From positions 48,201 through 112,200 of the forward strand of contig JBCCDA010000002.1 in assembly GCA_039033215.1 (NCBI GenBank): DNA of 64,000 nt. The letters are read 5' to 3'. The stretch is from Thermohalobaculum sp039033215 (lineage in GTDB: Bacteria; Pseudomonadota; Alphaproteobacteria; Rhodobacterales; Rhodobacteraceae). Each line of letters begins with the position of its first letter. Position 1 is the stretch's first letter. The position numbers and the translations under genes are program-made. This document shows, piece by piece, positions 48,349 to 57,768 of this stretch. Below the pieces are notes generated by a model. That model did no database searches. It was given only the letters and a program-made list of their open reading frames with translations, and was not told where the DNA came from.

Positions 48349-49260
48349 ATGAACCTGATCAAGACGGGAATGCTGCTTGCGGCCTTGACCGCCCTCTTCC
48401 TGACGGTTGGCTACCTGATCGCCGGTGTCGGCGGCGCCATGATCGCGCTGGTGATCGCGGTCGGCATGAACGCCTATGCGTGGTGGAATTCGGACAAGCT
48501 GGCGCTGAGGATGCACAACGCCCGGCCGGTGACGCGCGCGTCCGCGCCCGAGCTGGTCGGGATGGTGGAAGAGCTCGCGCGCAACGCCGACCTGCCGATG
48601 CCCGAGGTCTACGTGATCGACACGGCCCAGCCGAACGCGTTCGCCACCGGGCGGTCGCCCGACAAGGCAGCCGTGGCAGCCACCACGGGGCTGATTCAGA
48701 TGCTGAGCCGGGAGGAGCTGGCCGGCGTCATGGCGCACGAGCTGGCCCACATCAAGAACCGCGACACGCTGATCATGACGGTTTCGGCCACCATCGCCGG
48801 CGCGATTTCAATGCTGGCGCAGTTCGGCTTTCTCTTCAGAGGCGGGCGGAACAATGCGGCCGGGATGATCGGCGTGTTGCTCGCGGTCTTCCTGGCCCCG
48901 CTTGCGGCCGCGCTGATACAGATGCTGATCAGCCGAACGCGCGAGTATTCCGCCGACCGGATGGGCGGTGAGATCTGCCGCAACCCGGTCTGGCTGGCCT
49001 CGGCGCTGCAGAAGATCTCGGGCGGGGCTGCGGGCATGGAGATGGAGACGGCCGAGAAGAACAAGGCCTCGGCGCATCTCTTCATCGTGAACCCGCTGAG
49101 AGGGCGCAACTTCGACAGCCTGTTCTCGACCCACCCGAAGGCCGAGAACCGGATTGCAGCATTGATGGCGCAGGCGCGCGAGATGGGGCTGAGCGAGCAG
49201 CTTTCCCGGCCGGATCCACAGCCCTGGGGTCAAACCCAGAGCCGCGGACCCTGGGGATGA
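48349..49260 (+). CDS. htpX: Membrane zinc metalloprotease HtpX
   Basis: HtpX degrades damaged membrane proteins together with FtsH. The 303-aa protein has two N-terminal helices (about 5-25, 28-46), the zinc motif HELAH at 130-134 (GVMAHELAHIKNRDT), two further helices (about 142-190) and the third ligand region SRTREYSADRMGGEI. The length and layout are normal. The ATG at 49260-linked frame starts at 48349; the longer upstream extension is an artefact of the divergent gene. The next gene, rsmB, starts 4 bp after the stop. Confidence 0.93.
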   Translation: MNLIKTGMLLAALTALFLTVGYLIAGVGGAMIALVIAVGMNAYAWWNSDKLALRMHNARPVTRASAPELVGMVEELARNADLPMPEVYVIDTAQPNAFATGRSPDKAAVAATTGLIQMLSREELAGVMAHELAHIKNRDTLIMTVSATIAGAISMLAQFGFLFRGGRNNAAGMIGVLLAVFLAPLAAALIQMLISRTREYSADRMGGEICRNPVWLASALQKISGGAAGMEMETAEKNKASAHLFIVNPLRGRNFDSLFSTHPKAENRIAALMAQAREMGLSEQLSRPDPQPWGQTQSRGPWG

Positions 49261-49264
49261 CCGC

Positions 49265-50572
49265 GTGAGCCGCCCCAAGGTGCGCCGCCCGGTCGCCAGG
49301 CGCCAGGACGTGCCGGGGCTGGCGGCACGGCGCGGCGCGGTCGCCCTGCTCGACAGCGTTCTGACCGCAGGTGCCATGCTCGAGGACAGCGCCGGGCACG
49401 GCACGGGTCCGGAGCGGGCGGAGGCAAGGCGCCTTGCCGATCTGACTTTGCGGCGTCTCGGGCAAGTGGACGGCGTGCTCCAGCACTTTGTCGACCGGGC
49501 GCCCCAGGGGTCGGGCCTGCAGATCCTGCGGCTTGTCGCGGCCGAACTCCTGTTCCACGGAACCCCGGCGCATGCTGCCGTGGATCTTGGCGTGCGCCTC
49601 GCGCAATCAGGCAAGGCCACCGGGCGCCTGTCGGGGTTGATCAACGCGGTCGGCCGCCGGATTGCGGAACATGGTGCCGAGATCATCGCCGAGCAGGATG
49701 CGCCCATCCTGAACACGCCTGACTGGCTGGGCGAGCGGCTGGTCGCAGATTGGGGCATGGACACGGCCCAGGCCATCGCCACAGCGCATATGCTCCCACC
49801 GCGCCACGACATCACGCTGAAGACCGAGGGAGATATCGGGCCCTTTGCGCAGGAGACCGGGGGCGAGGTGCTGCCCACGGGCTCGGTCAGGTTGCCGGGT
49901 ACCCCGCAGATCACGGCGCTGCCCGGATATGCGGATGGCGCCTGGTGGGTACAGGATGCGGCAGCCTCCCTGCCGGCGCGTCTGATCCCGGAGCCCGCGG
50001 GCAAACGGGTGCTGGATCTGTGCGCGGCTCCGGGTGGGAAGACGCTGCAATTGTCGGCTGCGGGCGCAGACGTGACCGCCGTCGACATGTCCGACACTCG
50101 GATGCAGCGGCTTTTGCAGAACCTCGCCCGCACGGGGCTGTCCGCAGAGACTGCTGTAGCGGACGCAATTGCGTGGTCACCCGATGGGCTGTTCGATGCC
50201 ATCCTCTTGGATGCGCCGTGTTCGGCCACGGGTACCGTGCGTCGCCATCCGGATCTGCCCCATCGCACGGATGGCAAGGGCATCGGCAAATTGGTGGAGC
50301 TTCAGTCTCGCCTGATCCATCGGGCCAGCGGCTGGCTGGCGCCCGGGGGCGTGCTCGTCTTTGCTACCTGCTCGCTGCTGCGGGCCGAGGGAGAGGATCA
50401 CGCAAAGGCCATCCCGGACCAGACAGGGTTGGCAACATTCCCGGTCGAGCCCGGTGAGCTGGACGCCGAGTTCCTGACGCCGGAAGGCTGGTTGCGGACA
50501 CGCCCGGACATGTGGGCGGGGCGGGGCGGACTCGACGGGTTCTTCGCGGCCCGGTTCCGGCGGGCCGCATGA
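49265..50572 (+). CDS. rsmB: RsmB-family 16S rRNA (cytosine-C5) methyltransferase
   Basis: The 435-aa protein has an N-terminal NusB-like RNA-binding domain (about 15-140) and a SAM-dependent methyltransferase domain: VLDLCAAPGGKTLQLS (motif I, about 244-259), DAPCSATGTVRRHPD with the catalytic-release Cys, and VFATCSLL with the nucleophile Cys. It starts with GTG. The order rsmB, heparinase-like, purH is widespread in alphaproteobacteria. Confidence 0.92.
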   Translation: MSRPKVRRPVARRQDVPGLAARRGAVALLDSVLTAGAMLEDSAGHGTGPERAEARRLADLTLRRLGQVDGVLQHFVDRAPQGSGLQILRLVAAELLFHGTPAHAAVDLGVRLAQSGKATGRLSGLINAVGRRIAEHGAEIIAEQDAPILNTPDWLGERLVADWGMDTAQAIATAHMLPPRHDITLKTEGDIGPFAQETGGEVLPTGSVRLPGTPQITALPGYADGAWWVQDAAASLPARLIPEPAGKRVLDLCAAPGGKTLQLSAAGADVTAVDMSDTRMQRLLQNLARTGLSAETAVADAIAWSPDGLFDAILLDAPCSATGTVRRHPDLPHRTDGKGIGKLVELQSRLIHRASGWLAPGGVLVFATCSLLRAEGEDHAKAIPDQTGLATFPVEPGELDAEFLTPEGWLRTRPDMWAGRGGLDGFFAARFRRAA

Positions 50573-50588
50573 CAAAGTCGGCCCTGCG

Positions 50589-52343
50589 ATGTACGCTGCG
50601 GCAACACGTCCGGGACGCAACAACGATCGAGCATCCATGAAGAGCTTCGGCCAGATCGCCGGTGCGCGGCTCCCGCGGCGGGTGAGCGTCCGTCTCGCGG
50701 GGATGGGCACCGCACCAGGCGCGCTGGTCTGGCAACCCGCACCACCCACAAGCGGCGACGCGGCGGTCGCGCGTCAGTTGTCGCGGGGGGTGCTCGTTTT
50801 CGACGGACGCATGGCCGAGACGCTGGAGCCGCATCCCTGGGATCTCAGCCCACCTGACCGGGTTTGGGAAAGCGCGCTCCATGGACACGGTTGGCTCGAC
50901 GATGCTGCGGCCACGGGTGACCGCCGCTCCTGGGACCTCCTGTCCGCCTGGGTTTGGTCCTGGCTCGAACGGTTTGGCGATGGCAGCGGCCCAGGGTGGG
51001 AACCTGAACTGGCAGCGCGTCGGTTAACCCGCTGGATCGCCTATTCGGTCCGGCTGTTGAACGGCCAGCCCGGCGATCGATCAGTGGCTTTCTTTCAGGC
51101 GCTGGGCATGCACACGCGCTATGTCGACTGGCGCTGGCGCGAAACACCGGACGGACCTGCACGGCTCGAGGCGCTAGCCGGACTGGTGTACGCCCGGCTC
51201 AGCCTGGAAGGGCGCAGTCGCGATACCCTGCGCGCCATAGCCGTTCTGGGGCGAGAGGCAGACCGTGTCATCGGCCCAGACGGCGGCATCGGCAGCCGCA
51301 GCCCCGAGGATCTGTCCCGCGCTATCACGATCCTAGGGTGGAGCCTCTCCACGATGTCGGAAGCCGGGCAGACCCCCGCACCCGCCCACCTGGAAGCGTT
51401 GCGCCGGGCCGAGCCCGTGCTTGCCGCACTCCGCCACCCGAACGGCAGTTTGGCGCGGTTCCACGGCGGACGCCCTGCCCGCGTTCGAAACAGGGAACAA
51501 GAGCATCAGACCCCGGAGGCGCAGCCGTCCGCAGATCACGCGACAGCGATGGGTTTTCGCCGTGCCCGCTGCGGCACAACGGTGTTGATCCTGGACGCCG
51601 CGCCGCCCCCCGATGGGCCTCATGCAGCGACCGCGCATGCCAGTCCGCTGGCATTCGAGCTTTCCTCCGGCCGCTTCCCGCTCGTCGTCAATGCGGGCAC
51701 TGGCCTTGCCTTCGGGCCGCGGGCCGCCCAGAGCGCCCGGCGCATGGCAGCCCACTCCGGGGTCGAGCTTGGCCAGCGGTGCCCGGGGCAATTGCGGGCG
51801 CCAGACGACGGTGTCGCGCGCCTCACGACCCCGGGTACGGTCCGTGCACGGGTGAACGCAGACACCCAGGGTGTCCAGCTGTTGGGCGAGAGCACGCTCT
51901 ACGAACATTCGTTGGGCCTTCGGCTGGAGCGTCGGTTGCACCTCAACGCCTCCGGCTTGAAACTTTCGGGCGAAGACACCGCGCTTGCCACACGAGCGGA
52001 GACGCGGCTCCAGATGGCGACGGCATTTCCCGATCAGGCCCCGGCATGCCCGATGACGCTGCGCCTTCATCTCCACCCGAATGCCCATGCCCGCATGGCC
52101 CTGAACGGTCGCGCTGTGTCGATCCGACCGCCTGACGGCAGTATCTGGATGTTCATCGCGGATACCGATCTTCTGGACCTGGAAGACAGCGCCTACTACG
52201 ATGAGGCGCAGCTGCGGCCTCGCCTCACCCGTCAGATCGTTGCCCGCACGACAATCATGGAGTACTGGGGCCGCATCACCTGGTCGTTGGAGCGTCTGCC
52301 GGAGGGCTCGAGCCCACTCTCGCTGCGCCCCGCCGACACCTGA
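50589..52343 (+). CDS. Heparinase II/III family protein
   Basis: The 584-aa protein has an N-terminal alpha-helical part (e.g. NGQPGDRSVAFFQALGMHTRYVDW) and a C-terminal beta-rich part with FELSSGRFPLVVNAGTG and YEHSLGLRLERRLHL, matching the alphaproteobacterial heparinase II/III-like proteins that sit between rsmB and purH. True activity against polysaccharide has not been shown for this group. An internal ATG at 50637 (MKSFGQIAG) is an alternative start. No signal peptide is obvious. Confidence 0.85.
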   Translation: MYAAATRPGRNNDRASMKSFGQIAGARLPRRVSVRLAGMGTAPGALVWQPAPPTSGDAAVARQLSRGVLVFDGRMAETLEPHPWDLSPPDRVWESALHGHGWLDDAAATGDRRSWDLLSAWVWSWLERFGDGSGPGWEPELAARRLTRWIAYSVRLLNGQPGDRSVAFFQALGMHTRYVDWRWRETPDGPARLEALAGLVYARLSLEGRSRDTLRAIAVLGREADRVIGPDGGIGSRSPEDLSRAITILGWSLSTMSEAGQTPAPAHLEALRRAEPVLAALRHPNGSLARFHGGRPARVRNREQEHQTPEAQPSADHATAMGFRRARCGTTVLILDAAPPPDGPHAATAHASPLAFELSSGRFPLVVNAGTGLAFGPRAAQSARRMAAHSGVELGQRCPGQLRAPDDGVARLTTPGTVRARVNADTQGVQLLGESTLYEHSLGLRLERRLHLNASGLKLSGEDTALATRAETRLQMATAFPDQAPACPMTLRLHLHPNAHARMALNGRAVSIRPPDGSIWMFIADTDLLDLEDSAYYDEAQLRPRLTRQIVARTTIMEYWGRITWSLERLPEGSSPLSLRPADT

Positions 52344-52360
52344 GACTAAAGGACCCCATC

Positions 52361-53938
52361 ATGCCGGATCTTGTGCCCGTGCGACGCGCGCTAATCTCCG
52401 TCTCGGACAAGACGGAGCTGGAGGAGTTCGGGGCACGCCTGGCCGCAGCGGGCGTCGCACTGGTGTCGACCGGTGGTACGGCCAGGGCGCTGCGCGCAGC
52501 CGGGCTCGAGGTGACCGACGTCGCCGATATCACCGGCTTCCCGGAGATGATGGATGGCCGGGTCAAGACACTGCATCCCATGGTGCATGGCGGGCTCCTG
52601 GCTGACCGTGACGATGCGGGTCACCTGGCCGCAATGGCAGAACACGGGATCGGCCCCATCGATCTGCTGGTCGTGAACCTTTATCCGTTCGAACAGACTG
52701 TCGCTGCTGGTGCCGACTATGCGACCTGCGTCGAGAACATCGACATCGGCGGGCCTGCCATGATCCGGGCGGCGTCCAAGAATCACGCCCATGTGGCGGT
52801 GATCACGGATCCCGAGGACTATGCCGAGGTGCTGGACGCGATCGAGAACGGAGGCACTACGCGCGCCCTGCGTCAGCGCCTGGCCGGGGTGGCCTATGCC
52901 CGCACAGCAGCCTATGATGCCGCGGTGTCCAGTTGGATGGCCCAGGCAACCGGCCATGAGATGCCCCGACGCCGCGCGATCGCCGGGACACTGCACCAGA
53001 CGATGCGATACGGGGAAAACCCTCACCAGTCGGCTGCCCTCTACCTGGACGGGTCCAACCGGCCGGGCGCCGCAACAGCCCAACAGCTCCAGGGCAAACA
53101 GCTGAGCTACAACAACATCAACGACACCGACGCCGCTTTCGAGCTAGTCGCGGAGTTCGACCCGACCCATCCGGCCGTTGCGATTATCAAGCACGCGAAC
53201 CCCTGCGGTGTCGCCGTGGGCGAGACCTTCGCTGACGCCTATCAGCGGGCGTATGATTGTGACCGCGTCTCGGCATTTGGTGGCATCGTGGCCCTCAACG
53301 GCACGCTTGATGGCACGACAGCCAGAGCGATCACCGAGATCTTCACCGAAGTGGTCATCGCCCCGCAGGCAACCGCCGAGGCGCAAGAGGTATTCGCGGC
53401 CAAGAAGAACCTTCGCCTTCTGGTGACGGGGACCCTGCCACCTGCGGATCGACGGCTTTCATGGCGGCAGGTGGCGGGCGGATACCTGATCCAGGATGTC
53501 GACACGGGGCGGATCACGGCGGACGACCTGAAGGTCGTCACCGCACGCCCACCCTCGGATGCGGAGCTCTCGGACCTTCTGTTCGCCTGGAAGGTCGCGA
53601 AGCACGTCAAGTCTAACGCCATCGTCTACGCGAAGGACGGCGCGACCGTGGGCATCGGCGCCGGGCAGATGAGCCGTGTCGATTCTACCCGCATTGCCGC
53701 GCGCAAATCGACCGATATGGCCGAGGCGCTGGGACTGCCAAGGCCCACGGTCGAAGGATCGGTCGTCGCTTCGGACGCGTTCTTCCCATTTGCGGACGGG
53801 TTGCTGACCGCGGCGGAAGCCGGTGCCACGGCCGTGATCCAGCCGGGTGGCTCGATGCGCGACGACGAGGTGATCAACGCCGCGAACGAAGCCGGCCTCG
53901 CGATGGTGTTCACCGGGATGCGCCATTTCAGCCATTGA
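52361..53938 (+). CDS. purH: Bifunctional AICAR transformylase / IMP cyclohydrolase PurH
   Basis: PurH carries out the last two steps of IMP synthesis. The 525-aa protein has an N-terminal MGS-like cyclohydrolase domain (ALISVSDKTELEEFGARL, VSTGGTARALRAAG, DGRVKTLHPMVHGGLL) and a C-terminal transformylase domain (RYGENPHQSAALY, KHANPCGVAVG, AFGGIVALN, IQPGGSMRDDEVI). All expected blocks are present and length is normal. AAGGA lies nine bases before the ATG. Confidence 0.96.
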   Translation: MPDLVPVRRALISVSDKTELEEFGARLAAAGVALVSTGGTARALRAAGLEVTDVADITGFPEMMDGRVKTLHPMVHGGLLADRDDAGHLAAMAEHGIGPIDLLVVNLYPFEQTVAAGADYATCVENIDIGGPAMIRAASKNHAHVAVITDPEDYAEVLDAIENGGTTRALRQRLAGVAYARTAAYDAAVSSWMAQATGHEMPRRRAIAGTLHQTMRYGENPHQSAALYLDGSNRPGAATAQQLQGKQLSYNNINDTDAAFELVAEFDPTHPAVAIIKHANPCGVAVGETFADAYQRAYDCDRVSAFGGIVALNGTLDGTTARAITEIFTEVVIAPQATAEAQEVFAAKKNLRLLVTGTLPPADRRLSWRQVAGGYLIQDVDTGRITADDLKVVTARPPSDAELSDLLFAWKVAKHVKSNAIVYAKDGATVGIGAGQMSRVDSTRIAARKSTDMAEALGLPRPTVEGSVVASDAFFPFADGLLTAAEAGATAVIQPGGSMRDDEVINAANEAGLAMVFTGMRHFSH

Positions 53939-54159
53939 CAGAATGGACACGTCCGTTTGTTGGTCCCTGGCGGCAGGGCTGAAATGCGGGTCGCCTCGGC
54001 AACACTTGGACACGCCCTCGCGCGGTGGACCCGATCTCCTTGCATCACCGGGACAGAACCAGTATCTCCGCCCGTGTCAGGGTAACCGATCCAAACCTCG
54101 TTCCGCGGGGGGTAGCTAAGGGGCACCTGGGTACATCTACTGGTAGGGGAGGCGGCGCC

Positions 54160-54675
54160 ATGAAAGCGGCACACCTCTTCCAACTGGGGACGGACCTGGA
54201 GGCAGGCACCACCCATGCGGAAGGTACACGCGTTGAGCGTGGATATTTGAATGTTGTTGAACAGCGTGACGTCCTGGACGAGTCGCGGGACGACCACTTT
54301 ATCCGTCGTGATGGCGCGGTTTTCGCAGGCACGCATCTGATCATCGAGGTGATCGACGGCGAAGGTCTGGACTGCGAGGACCGGATCCAGCAGGCATTCC
54401 GTGATTGCGTGGACACCTGCGGGGCGACGCTCCTTCACATCCATACGCACAAGTTCTCGCCTCAGGGCGTGAGCGGCGTGGCCGTGTTGGCGGAGAGCCA
54501 TATCTCGGTCCATACTTGGCCCGAGATCGGCTATGGCGCGTTCGATGTCTTCATGTGCGGCGATGCGCAGCCATGGAAGGCGGTCGAGGTACTTCGTGAG
54601 GCATTCTCGGCTGGCAGTGTCCATGTCAAGGAACTGCGCCGTGGCGAGGGCCTGGTCGAGGCGTCGGGTAGCTGA
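54160..54675 (+). CDS. speD: S-adenosylmethionine decarboxylase (pyruvoyl proenzyme)
   Basis: SpeD makes the aminopropyl donor for spermidine. The 171-aa protein contains the self-cleavage site AESHISVHTWPEIGYGAFDVF, with Ser113 as the residue converted to the pyruvoyl group, and upstream GTHLIIEVIDGEGLDCEDRI. Bacterial class 1B enzymes usually begin close to the G-x-H-L block; here about 55 residues precede it. The start at 54160 has GGGGAGG nearby. SpeE, the partner enzyme, is encoded 1.3 kb downstream with two unrelated genes in between. Confidence 0.92.
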   Translation: MKAAHLFQLGTDLEAGTTHAEGTRVERGYLNVVEQRDVLDESRDDHFIRRDGAVFAGTHLIIEVIDGEGLDCEDRIQQAFRDCVDTCGATLLHIHTHKFSPQGVSGVAVLAESHISVHTWPEIGYGAFDVFMCGDAQPWKAVEVLREAFSAGSVHVKELRRGEGLVEASGS

Positions 54676-54782
54676 ACCCCAAGCCAGCGGCCGCGTGGTC
54701 CGCAGGATATCGCGACCTGTGACAGTCGGCTGTGCCATCCATGTGATGGCGCGCTAAACATGCAATCCCTGGATTGGCCGAT

Positions 54783-54812
54783 TTGACCAACGTTGGCGCT
54801 GATCGGTTCAAT
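54783..54812 (+). promoter_or_regulatory. Possible sigma-70 promoter of the TIGR02466-type gene
   Basis: TTGACC (54783-54788) and TTCAAT are 18 bp apart, upstream of the ATG at 54862. A CCAACGTTGG palindrome (54787-54796) overlaps the -35 box and could be an operator. This is a weak prediction from motif and spacing only. Confidence 0.3.
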
Positions 54813-54861
54813 TTGACATGAATTCGGTCTATGGACCGCCGAAGCGATGTCAGGAGAGCCG

Positions 54862-55500
54862 ATGACCACCGCCCCACCTCAGGTCCAGGTCAGGAACCTT
54901 TTCCCGACCCCCGTTGCGATCATGCCGATCCCGGGCGCCCCGCGGATCAACGAGGCATTGCAGACCCGTATCCTCGAGCGCGAAAAGACCTCTCCCGGTG
55001 TGCACCACTCGAACTGGGGCGGCTGGCAGTCCCCCACGGACTTCCCCAACTGGTGTGGGCCCGAGGGCCAGGAGGTACTCGAGATCGCCATGGAACTCGC
55101 CCGCCAGCTGACCGTCGATCGCGCGGGGCAACGCCCGAACCCCGAGTGGCGTCTGAACGCCTGGGCAAACGTCAACCGGTCGGGGCAGGGCAACGAGTTC
55201 CACACGCACCCCGGCGCCTACTGGTCGGCAACCTACTACGTTGCAGATGGCGGCGCGGCAGAGAACCCGGCCTTGGGCGGCGAGTTCGAGATCCAGGACC
55301 CGCGTGGTGTCGGCCCGGCAATGCTGGCGCCGCTGCTGGCTTTCGCGACCGCCAACGGCCAATCTGTCGGCGCCTCCGAAGTTGTGCAGCCGGTTGCCGG
55401 GAACCTCGTGATGTTCCCGTCATGGCTCAGCCATGGCGTGCGTCCCTATGCCGGGTCCGATGTGCGCATCTCCATTGCGCTGAACCTCACCCCGGTCTGA
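54862..55500 (+). CDS. TIGR02466 family protein, putative 2OG-Fe(II) oxygenase
   Basis: The 212-aa protein has the pattern of the TIGR02466/putative 2OG-Fe(II) oxygenase family: LNAWANVNRSGQGNEFHTHPGAYWSATYYV (metal His in HTHPG) and, near the C-terminus, VMFPSWLSHGVRPYAG (second His) with RISIALNL (Arg for 2-oxoglutarate). The substrate is unknown; phage and marine bacterial relatives are common. The start at 54862 follows AGGAG; an in-frame ATG at 54847 is less likely. Confidence 0.85.
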   Translation: MTTAPPQVQVRNLFPTPVAIMPIPGAPRINEALQTRILEREKTSPGVHHSNWGGWQSPTDFPNWCGPEGQEVLEIAMELARQLTVDRAGQRPNPEWRLNAWANVNRSGQGNEFHTHPGAYWSATYYVADGGAAENPALGGEFEIQDPRGVGPAMLAPLLAFATANGQSVGASEVVQPVAGNLVMFPSWLSHGVRPYAGSDVRISIALNLTPV

Positions 55501-55509
55501 GCGATGGCA

Positions 55510-55926
55510 TCACGCGGGCTCTTTTTGATGCTGAACAGCACGTTCCGGAATGATCACCCCGGGCAGCTTGCTTCGTGTCCAGATATGTACCGCGTGCGTC
55601 AGGTCCGGCGGCGCGTCGAGCGAGCCGCCCTTGACGGACACGATCGGATCGTCGGGGGGGCCTTTATGCCAGACTCGGCTCCCGCACACCGGACAGAAGT
55701 GGCAATGCGTGATCGACTGGCTGTCCGTCGGACGGCTCCAGCTCTGCGTATCGCCCGTCACGTGGAACGCGCCCCGCACGACGTAGACCGAGATCCCGAA
55801 GGCCGACGCCGACTGCGCACGACACTCCGTGCAGTGGCAGACGAATACGTCCTCCGGGGGCGCCGTGATCCGGTACCGGACCTCGCCGCACTGGCAGCCG
55901 CCCGTCAGGGGCACATCCCATGTCAT
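55510..55926 (-). CDS. GFA family protein (second copy in window)
   Basis: The 138-aa protein has the GFA zinc-binding set: GGCQCGEVRYRIT, VCHCTECRAQSASAFG and HFCPVCGSRVWHK. The start is the ATG at 55926, seven bases after GGAGGG; the ATG at 55932 directly abuts that motif. It is read against its neighbours and is only distantly similar to the GFA protein at 36137. Biochemical role unproven. Confidence 0.88.
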   Translation of the reverse strand: MTWDVPLTGGCQCGEVRYRITAPPEDVFVCHCTECRAQSASAFGISVYVVRGAFHVTGDTQSWSRPTDSQSITHCHFCPVCGSRVWHKGPPDDPIVSVKGGSLDAPPDLTHAVHIWTRSKLPGVIIPERAVQHQKEPA

Positions 55927-55967
55927 CTTCATCCCTCCGCCTCAGCTGATCCGAGAGAACCTGACCA

Positions 55968-56846
55968 ATGAGCGATCCACAAGACCCCTGGATGTCCTTC
56001 CCGGAAGGCTGGAACGTCGAACAACTTCATCAGTGGTATGGACAGACGATCCGTGAGGATCGGGTGCTCTATGACAGTGAAACAGACCACCAGCGTCTGA
56101 AAGTGATCGAGAACGAACGGTTTGGCCGAGTCCTGACGCTCGACGGGATCGTTCAGACGACCGAAGGCGACGAGTTCATCTACCACGAGATGCTGACCCA
56201 TGTGCCGGTGCTCGCCCATGGCGCGGCGGAGCGCGTCCTGATCATCGGCGGCGGGGATGGCGGCATGGCGCGCGAAGTGCTGCGCCACGCCTCGGTCAAG
56301 CATCTGACGCAGGTCGAGATCGACGAAGGCGTGATCGACTTCTCGAAACAGTACCTGCCCAGCCTGTCGGCAGGTGCTTACGATGACCCTCGCATCACAA
56401 TTGTCATCGCCGACGGTGCCGCCTTCATGGCCGAAAGCACGGAGACGTTCGACGTCATCATCATCGATTCAACCGATCCAATCGGCCCGGGCGCGGTGCT
56501 GTTCACACGCGAGTTCTATACGCACGCTAAGGCGCGCCTGTCTCACGGTGGCATTCTGGTGACCCAGAACGGCGTGCCCTTCATGCAGGGCGATGAACTA
56601 AACGGAACGGTCACGATCTTCCGCGATCTCTTCAGGGATGCGGGATGCTATCTGGCGACGATCCCAAGCTACGCCGGCGGTCCCATGGCCTTTGGCTGGG
56701 GCACGGACGGGGCGGCACGGGACGTTACGGTCGAAACCCTGTCCGAACGGTTCGACGCCGCTGGGCTGTCCCCAAAGTACTACAACCCCGAGGTTCACAA
56801 GGCCGCGTTCGCCCTCCCGAACTATGTGCGTGAGATCATCGGGTAG
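55968..56846 (+). CDS. speE: Spermidine synthase SpeE
   Basis: SpeE transfers an aminopropyl group to putrescine. The 292-aa protein has YDSETDHQRLKVIENERFGRVLTLDGIVQTTEGDEF, the polyamine synthase signature VLIIGGGDGGMAREVLRH, and the catalytic-loop region VIIIDSTDPIGPGAVLFTREFY with its Asp residues. Length is normal for bacterial SpeE. It completes the SpeD-SpeE pathway. Confidence 0.95.
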   Translation: MSDPQDPWMSFPEGWNVEQLHQWYGQTIREDRVLYDSETDHQRLKVIENERFGRVLTLDGIVQTTEGDEFIYHEMLTHVPVLAHGAAERVLIIGGGDGGMAREVLRHASVKHLTQVEIDEGVIDFSKQYLPSLSAGAYDDPRITIVIADGAAFMAESTETFDVIIIDSTDPIGPGAVLFTREFYTHAKARLSHGGILVTQNGVPFMQGDELNGTVTIFRDLFRDAGCYLATIPSYAGGPMAFGWGTDGAARDVTVETLSERFDAAGLSPKYYNPEVHKAAFALPNYVREIIG

Positions 56847-56860
56847 GTCCGACGGATCGC

Positions 56861-57703
56861 TCAGGCGTCGCGCCGCGCCGCCTCCCAGGCCATCATCGCA
56901 CGTTTGATGGGCAGGCCCCAGTGGTACCCTCCCAACCCACCGTCCCGCCGCATTGCCCGGTGACAGGGGATCAGGAACGAGATCGGGTTGCGCCCAACCG
57001 CCGTCCCGACGGCACGCACCGCACGGGGGTTCCCAATGGCCTTCGCGATCTCGGAATAGGTGGTCACGTGGCCCGAAGGGATTGCCATCAGCGCCTCCCA
57101 GACCTTGATCTGGAACGGCGCACCCAGCGGGGCCAACGCGACCTCGCCAGCACCTTCGAACGCGGCTTCGACCCATGGGCGCAGGGTCTCCGGCTCGTCC
57201 ACGTACGCCGCATCTGGCCAACGGCTCGTCATATCGTCCCAGGCGTGTTCACGGCCTGTCTCCGCCACAAAAGCCAGACCACAGAGGCCCCGCTCGGTCC
57301 CCATGGCCAGCACCTCCCCAAACGGTGACGGGAACCATCCGTGGTGGATCCGCAAACCCGCACCCTTGCGCGAGTACTCGCCGGGGGTCATCGCCTCCCA
57401 CCGGATGAAGAGATCATGCAGACGCCCGGGCGACGAAAGCCCCGTCTCGTAGGTCGCATCCAGCACGGTGAATTGCTCGGACAACAGCGATTTCGCGTGA
57501 TCCAGCGTCAGGTACTGCAGGTACCTCTTGGGTGAGACGCCGACCCATTGGCTGAACACCCGCTGAAAATGCGCTGGGCTGAGGCCAATGGCGTCGGCGA
57601 CCTCTTCCAGCGTCGGCTGCTCGCCGGCCCGCGCTTCGATGTGGCGCAGGGCGGCAGCCATCAGATCATACTGAAATCGGTCGTGATCGGCGGCGATGTT
57701 CAT
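56861..57703 (-). CDS. Ada-like AraC regulator / methylated-DNA-protein cysteine methyltransferase
   Basis: The 280-aa protein fuses an AraC-type helix-turn-helix (about 12-110; VADAIGLSPAHFQRVFSQWVGVSPKRYL) to an alkyltransferase domain (about 120-280) with the active-site PCHR at 246-249 (Cys247) and the downstream GGLGGYHWG. It lacks the N-terminal zinc-binding methylphosphotriester domain of full Ada. Expected role: repair of O6-alkylguanine and adaptive control of repair genes. The ATG at 57703 follows AGGAGG. It is 65 bp downstream of the ABC operon. Confidence 0.92.
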   Translation of the reverse strand: MNIAADHDRFQYDLMAAALRHIEARAGEQPTLEEVADAIGLSPAHFQRVFSQWVGVSPKRYLQYLTLDHAKSLLSEQFTVLDATYETGLSSPGRLHDLFIRWEAMTPGEYSRKGAGLRIHHGWFPSPFGEVLAMGTERGLCGLAFVAETGREHAWDDMTSRWPDAAYVDEPETLRPWVEAAFEGAGEVALAPLGAPFQIKVWEALMAIPSGHVTTYSEIAKAIGNPRAVRAVGTAVGRNPISFLIPCHRAMRRDGGLGGYHWGLPIKRAMMAWEAARRDA

Positions 57704-57768
57704 GGCGTCCTCCTGATGTTGACGCCAACCTAAGTGGTGGGCCGCCCCCAGCCCACCCGGATCTTGCG

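Noticed and set aside
48808..50289. 493-codon open frame opposite htpX/rsmB
   Set aside because: Antisense shadow; sense genes carry HExxH and methyltransferase motifs.
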